Assembly: GCA_947492385.1 (NCBI GenBank)
Contig: CANLMX010000003.1
Coordinates: 30,303 to 94,302 of the forward strand
From: Planctomycetaceae bacterium
GTDB taxonomy: Bacteria > Planctomycetota > Phycisphaerae > Phycisphaerales > SM1A02
Reading direction: 5' to 3'
Length of the DNA: 64,000 nt
Shown piece by piece: positions 60,093 through 64,000 of this stretch. Position 1 is the first letter of the stretch. Each line of letters starts with the position of its first letter. The notes beneath the pieces were generated by a model that did no database searches, was not told the DNA's origin, and saw only the letters and a list, made by a program, of their open reading frames with translations. The translations under genes and the position numbers were made by a program.

Positions 60093-60934
60093 TGGCGCAG
60101 ACCCTGTCCGAGATCCGAGCCGAGCTCGCCGCGCGCGGCATCCGCCCCAAGCACCGCTTCGGGCAGAACTTCCTGCATGACCGCAACCAGCTGCGCAAGC
60201 TCCTCGCGGCGGCACGCGTGGGTCCCGGCGAACTGGTCCTCGAGGTGGGCCCCGGCACCGGCACGCTCACCGAGGAACTGCTCGACGCGGGCTGCCGCGT
60301 GGTGGCGTGCGAGCTCGACCCGGACATGGCCGCCATCGTGCGCGCGCGGAACCTGCACCGCATGGGACGGGCGCCCGGGCAGCTCACCGTGGTCGAGGGC
60401 GACTGCCTCGACGGCAAGCACGCCGTCTCGGCCGCCGTGCTGGCGGAACTGCAGGGCGAACGATTCTCGCTGGTCGCCAACCTGCCCTACCAGGCGGCCA
60501 CGCCGCTCATGGCGACGCTCGTCGAGCGGCACCCCGAGTGCGTGGCGCAGTCGGTGACGATCCAACGCGAGGTGGCCGACCGGCTCGCCGCGCCCGCCGG
60601 CAGCGAGCACTACGGGCCGATCAGCGTCACCATGGCCCTGCTGGCCGAGGTCGAGCTGGTGAGCGTGCTCGCACCGGGATGCTTCTGGCCGGCCCCGAAG
60701 GTCACGAGCGCGATGATCGCGATCCGCCCGCGCGTCGGGGCGCGCCCGGTGGCCGACTGGCCCGGTTTCTCAGGCTTCGTGCAGCGCACCTTCGGGCAGC
60801 GGCGCAAGCAGCTCGGCTCGATCCTCGGTCGCGACGCGGTGGCGGCGGCGGGGTTCGACCCCATGCGACGTCCCGAGACGCTGTCGCCGCAGGAGTGGGT
60901 GGCGCTGCACGCGGCGATGGGCACGGGCGGCTGA
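60092..60934 (+). CDS. rsmA: 16S rRNA dimethyladenosine transferase
   Basis: A 280-residue KsgA/RsmA enzyme that dimethylates two adjacent adenosines in helix 45 of 16S rRNA. Motifs: PKHRFGQNFLHDRNQL, the SAM site VLEVGPGTGTLTEELLDAG, VVACELDPDMAAI, the catalytic motif LVANLPYQAATPL (NLPY), and FGQRRKQLGSILG in the C-terminal helical domain. Full length. Its ATG overlaps the rny stop by one base, so RNase Y and RsmA are translationally coupled. It converges with ftsI, 12 bases apart. Confidence 0.95.
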   Translation: MAQTLSEIRAELAARGIRPKHRFGQNFLHDRNQLRKLLAAARVGPGELVLEVGPGTGTLTEELLDAGCRVVACELDPDMAAIVRARNLHRMGRAPGQLTVVEGDCLDGKHAVSAAVLAELQGERFSLVANLPYQAATPLMATLVERHPECVAQSVTIQREVADRLAAPAGSEHYGPISVTMALLAEVELVSVLAPGCFWPAPKVTSAMIAIRPRVGARPVADWPGFSGFVQRTFGQRRKQLGSILGRDAVAAAGFDPMRRPETLSPQEWVALHAAMGTGG

Positions 60935-60946
60935 CGCCCGCGCCGA

Positions 60947-62788
60947 TCAGCGCGTGGCCACCTTCGATGCAGGCTTCTCGCGCTTGGCGGGATCCTGGTC
61001 GTACGGCACGCCGAGGTACTGCAGCGCCTCGTCGACCACGTCGCGGACGACGGGACCGGCGATCGAGCCGCCGTACCACAGGTTGGTCTTCTTGTCCGGG
61101 TCGTCGATGATGCAGAGGACCACGATCTTCGGGTCCGTGGCCGGCGCCGCAGCCAGGAAGCTGGCGGTGTACCGGTCGCGGTCGTAGCCCCGCTCGCCCG
61201 GGACCGACAGTTCCGCGGTGCCGGTCTTGCCGAACATCCGGTAGCGCGTGCTCTGCGCCTTCCGTGCGGTGCCCTCCTCGACGACGCCCTGCATGGCCTC
61301 GCGGGCGACGCGTGCGATGCCGGGGTCGATGAGCGACCGTGAGGCGACCGGCGTGCCGTCGTTGCCGACGGGCAGCACCAGCCGCGGCGAGACCATGGCC
61401 CCGTCCGGGCGTGCGAAGGCGCTGAAGGCACGCACCATCTGGATGGGCGTCGCCGCGATCTCGTGGCCCATCGCCACCGAGGTCTGCGTGTAGTTGGACC
61501 ACTTGGCGGGCTTCGTCACGATGCCGGCGCTCTCGCCGGGAATGCCCATGGCCACCTTCTGGCCGAAGCCGAAGTCGCGCACCATGTCCTGCATCTGCGC
61601 GTGGGTCATGCGCAGCGAGACCGTGGCCATGCCGCCGTTGAGGCTCTTGACGAGCACGGTCTTCCAGCTGACCGAGCCCGGGTACTTCACGTCGCGGATG
61701 ACGCGGCCGAAGGGCGTGACGTACGGGCCGCCCTCAGGCAGCGGGATGATCTCCTCGGGGCGGGCCACGCCCAGCTGCGTGGCACGGGCCCACACGAAGC
61801 TCTTGAACGTGGAACCCGGCTCGTACGGATCGGTGAAGTTGCGGTTGCGGCCGAGCGACGGGTGGATGCGCCGCGCGGGGTCGCGGGTCGCTTCCTTCCA
61901 ACCCGGCCGCTCGCGCAGGATGTCGGCCATCGCCAGCACGTCGCCGTTCTGCGCGTCCATCACGATGACGCGTCCGCCGCCGGAATTCGACTGCTCGATC
62001 ATCGCCTTCAGGTGGCGCTCGGCCGACTCCTGGATCGCAAGGTCGATGGTGAGGCGCACGTCCGTGCCGGGATCGCCCGGGACGTAGTCGTCGCGGTTGA
62101 TCCAGAGCGTGCGCCCAAACGCGTCGCGCAATGCGCGCACGTGGCCGTCCACCGGATGCAGCTCGCGGTCGAGCGCGAACTCGACGCCGGACTGGCCGGT
62201 GTGCTCGAAGCCCACCTTGCCGACGAGCTGGCTCGCCAGGCCCTGCGCGGGATACGCGCGCACCAGCTTCGATTCCATGCCGATGCCGTCGATGTCCAGT
62301 TCGCGCAACTGCTCGATCTGCGTCTCGTCGACGTCCTGCGCCAGCACCACGAAGCGGCGTTCGGCGTTCTGGCGCAGCATCTCGAAGATCGCCTGCGGCG
62401 TCTGGCGCAGCACGGGCGACAGCGCGATTGCGGCGTCGCGGAACGGGTCGCACTCGGCGACCGCGGTCGGGTCCTTCTTCGCGGCCTGCTTGGCCTTGTC
62501 CCAGCCGCTCTCGTAGATGTACGCCGGATCGCAGTACAGCCGGTAGCCGACCAGGCTCATCGCCAGCGGACGGCCACGGCGGTCGAGCACCTCGCCGCGC
62601 TGGGCGATCTCCTTGCGTTCGCTGGTCCGCCGGCCGGCCGCGGCGTCGAGCTGCTCCGGCGGCGCGACCTTCAGCTGCGCCACGCGGACCAGCGTGAGCG
62701 CAAGCGCGACCGCCGTGCACCCAAGCGCCACTCGGCTCCACGATCGGATGCGAAGGCCCTGCGATGCAACGGTGGGTTCAGCGTGCAT
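60947..62788 (-). CDS. ftsI: division-specific peptidoglycan transpeptidase (FtsI/PBP3 class)
   Basis: A 613-residue class B penicillin-binding protein. A transmembrane helix at about 17-36 (VALGCTAVALALTLVRVAQL) is followed by the dimerisation domain with RGEVLDRRGRPLAMS. The transpeptidase has the active-site S326 in EPGSTFKSF, the SLN motif at 382-384 and KTG at 521-523 in FGKTGTAELS. Position next to a small FtsL-like protein supports the FtsI rather than the PBP2 elongation role. No PASTA domains are present. It overlaps the preceding ftsL-like gene by 11 bases. Confidence 0.93.
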   Translation of the reverse strand: MHAEPTVASQGLRIRSWSRVALGCTAVALALTLVRVAQLKVAPPEQLDAAAGRRTSERKEIAQRGEVLDRRGRPLAMSLVGYRLYCDPAYIYESGWDKAKQAAKKDPTAVAECDPFRDAAIALSPVLRQTPQAIFEMLRQNAERRFVVLAQDVDETQIEQLRELDIDGIGMESKLVRAYPAQGLASQLVGKVGFEHTGQSGVEFALDRELHPVDGHVRALRDAFGRTLWINRDDYVPGDPGTDVRLTIDLAIQESAERHLKAMIEQSNSGGGRVIVMDAQNGDVLAMADILRERPGWKEATRDPARRIHPSLGRNRNFTDPYEPGSTFKSFVWARATQLGVARPEEIIPLPEGGPYVTPFGRVIRDVKYPGSVSWKTVLVKSLNGGMATVSLRMTHAQMQDMVRDFGFGQKVAMGIPGESAGIVTKPAKWSNYTQTSVAMGHEIAATPIQMVRAFSAFARPDGAMVSPRLVLPVGNDGTPVASRSLIDPGIARVAREAMQGVVEEGTARKAQSTRYRMFGKTGTAELSVPGERGYDRDRYTASFLAAAPATDPKIVVLCIIDDPDKKTNLWYGGSIAGPVVRDVVDEALQYLGVPYDQDPAKREKPASKVATR

Positions 62789-63200
62789 GGCGCGTGGATC
62801 CCTTTGATGACTTCGACGGCGACTTCATCGGCGACTTCCGTGCGGCCGGCGTGGTGGTCGCCTGCTTCGCGGTGGCCGCGCCCGCGGGCGATCGGCTGCC
62901 CAGCGCGCCGTCGGGCGACGCCGTCTCGGTGGACGCGCGCGCGGCCTCCTCGTCGGCCTGCTGCATCGGCGTGAGGTCCAAGTCCAGCCGCTCGGCGTAC
63001 CCGCGGATGTCGGCCGGGTCGCAGCGCGACGCGATCTCGGCGCGCAGCCTCCATTGCGTGCGTTCCTGGTCGACGATCTCGTTGTGGGCCTTCGAGATGG
63101 CGTTGGACACCTCGTACCGCTGCTGGCGCAGCGACAGGAGCCCAAGCCCCGTCGCGCCGAGCGCGACCAGGATCACGACGAGCTTGGCGAGGAGGCGCAT
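62778..63200 (-). CDS. FtsL-like small bitopic membrane protein
   Basis: A 140-residue protein starting MRLLAKLVVILVALGATGLG, a single N-terminal membrane helix with almost no cytoplasmic tail. A probable coiled coil follows (LRQQRYEVSNAISKAHNEIV to QWRLRAEIAS). The last about 60 residues are disordered, rich in Ala, Ser, Thr, Pro and Lys. FtsL proteins are short, poorly conserved and defined by this topology and by their place directly before ftsI, both met here. The disordered, basic periplasmic tail is longer than usual. Identification rests on topology and context. Confidence 0.68.
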   Translation of the reverse strand: MRLLAKLVVILVALGATGLGLLSLRQQRYEVSNAISKAHNEIVDQERTQWRLRAEIASRCDPADIRGYAERLDLDLTPMQQADEEAARASTETASPDGALGSRSPAGAATAKQATTTPAARKSPMKSPSKSSKGSTRHAR

Positions 63201-63225
63201 GCCGTGGGCCAGGGGTGGGACGCGG

Positions 63226-63969
63226 TCAGCCCTTCACGGGAATCTTGATGGTCTGGCCGGGCTTCAGGCCCGAGGGGTCCTTGATGCCGTTGTGCCGCAG
63301 CAGGTCGGCCACGTTGACGCCCTGGCGCTTCGCGATGGCATAGGGCGTGTCGCCCTTCTTCACCTTGTAGGTGGCCGCCGCGCGCGGAGCCGGTGCCGGG
63401 TTCGACTGGGCCACGGCGGTCCCCGACGTGCGCGGGGCCGCGCCGGGGCGGAGCACCTCGACGGGCGGCAGCCGCAGTTCCGAATCGATCGCCAGGCGCG
63501 CCGCGTCGGGCGCCACGGCCTTGTTGTACTCCTGCAGCTTCTCGCCGAGCGTGCCGTCGCCGTACTCGCGCGCGGCGATGCTCCAGTAGTTGTCGCCCTT
63601 CTTCACCTTGTGGAACTTCACCGGGGTGCCGTCGGCCTGCGCCACCTCGACGGGCAGCGCGATCGTTTCCGCGCCGCCCTGGCCCGCGTCGCCGAGGATG
63701 AGTTCGCCCGGTGCGGGGGCGCCGGGAATCTGGCTCGCGCCGTTGGACGCAAGCTCCACCGGGCCCGCATCGACGATCGGCGCCACGGGGGCCAGCGACT
63801 CGCTGCCCACCTCGTCGAGGCGCACGGGGTCAAGCGAGGCCGGTTCGTCGGCCTGCACCACCGTCGCGGGGTCGAAGCGCTGCGCCGAGAAGTGGTCCGA
63901 GACCAGGATCCCGACGAACAGCATGAGACCGAAACCGATGACCAGAGCCAGCTTGTTCTCGCGCGTCAT
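63226..63969 (-). CDS. LysM-domain membrane-anchored protein
   Basis: A 247-residue protein. A signal anchor (LALVIGFGLMLFVGILVSDH) is followed by a linker of about 90 residues rich in Pro, Ala and acidic residues. Two LysM domains follow: KVKKGDNYWSIAAREYGDGT at about 120-165 and TYKVKKGDTPYAIAKRQGVN at about 200-245, each ending in a Leu-Pro or Ile-Pro strand. LysM binds peptidoglycan GlcNAc, so it probably holds the protein to the wall. It stands directly before the ftsL-like and ftsI genes on the same strand, suggesting a link with septal wall synthesis. The remaining 31 bases of the window hold only its upstream region. Confidence 0.85.
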   Translation of the reverse strand: MTRENKLALVIGFGLMLFVGILVSDHFSAQRFDPATVVQADEPASLDPVRLDEVGSESLAPVAPIVDAGPVELASNGASQIPGAPAPGELILGDAGQGGAETIALPVEVAQADGTPVKFHKVKKGDNYWSIAAREYGDGTLGEKLQEYNKAVAPDAARLAIDSELRLPPVEVLRPGAAPRTSGTAVAQSNPAPAPRAAATYKVKKGDTPYAIAKRQGVNVADLLRHNGIKDPSGLKPGQTIKIPVKG

Positions 63970-64000
63970 GACGCCACCCTTCGAGGCCCCGCCTGGGCCG

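Noticed and set aside
1..64000. CRISPR arrays, tRNA, rRNA or obvious riboswitches.
   Set aside because: No regularly spaced repeats, no cloverleaf-like sequence and no rRNA segments were noticed by eye. A covariance-model search would be needed to exclude small RNAs.

Overview
The window is GC-rich, densely coded bacterial chromosome. The best taxonomic hint is the C-terminus of the multihaem protein at 54509-56446. It carries two copies of a 'DLNGDGSVDGQDLG...LLGAWG' type dockerin-like repeat, which is characteristic of secreted proteins of Planctomycetota, Phycisphaerae in particular. This assignment is an inference; no rRNA or tRNA gene was recognised.

Layout. (1) 1-1785: C-terminal part of a secreted FG-GAP/VCBS repeat protein. 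(2) About 1.8-47.2 kb: one very long surface-polysaccharide region. It holds glycosyltransferases, a sulfate-activation set (cysQ-like, cysC, cysD, cysN with a stunted C-terminal kinase domain) and two sulfotransferase-like proteins. It also holds a nonulosonic (legionaminic-type) acid operon on the minus strand (25203 down to 14037: neuA, a WbpG-type amidotransferase, hisH- and hisF-like genes, acyltransferase, class III aminotransferase, SDR, neuB, neuC, then a neuD stub and a broken pglE-type aminotransferase). Next come a polymerase/flippase pair (25405-27860), a wbpB/D/E-type operon for a 2,3-diamino-uronic acid, a pglC/D/E/F-like group (34736-39012), a GH57 protein, a Wzz-like protein, an asparagine synthase-like protein and a second O-antigen ligase/polymerase-like protein. 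(3) 47.2-58.3 kb: secreted and membrane proteins, including an Opp/Dpp-type permease and binding protein, a lipoprotein, the multihaem cytochrome and an ABC-2 type permease. (4) 58.5-64.0 kb: housekeeping genes rny, rsmA, ftsI, an ftsL-like gene and a LysM protein.

How the parts may fit. CysD and CysN make APS from sulfate, CysC makes PAPS, CysQ removes the 3',5'-ADP product, and the two sulfotransferase-like proteins are candidate users. The set reads as a sulfated-glycan system. The nonulosonic acid operon encodes hydrolysing epimerase, synthase and CMP-transferase, plus a WbpG/HisH/HisF trio that in other bacteria turns an N-acetyl into an N-acetimidoyl group. Its own acetyltransferase and aminotransferase steps are destroyed at an IS5-family element, but intact PglD-, DegT- and PglF-like genes lie about 20 kb away and could supply the same intermediate.

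The locus shows decay: an IS-associated deletion, a nonsense codon in pglE, a frameshifted wbpB, an N-terminally truncated phosphoglycosyl transferase, a defective IS5-family transposase, an IS481 remnant cut by an IS3-family element, and an amber codon in the IS3 orfA. Base composition is visibly more AT-rich at about 25.3-29.2 kb, suggesting imported cargo. Some frame disruptions could be sequencing or assembly errors and need read-level checking.
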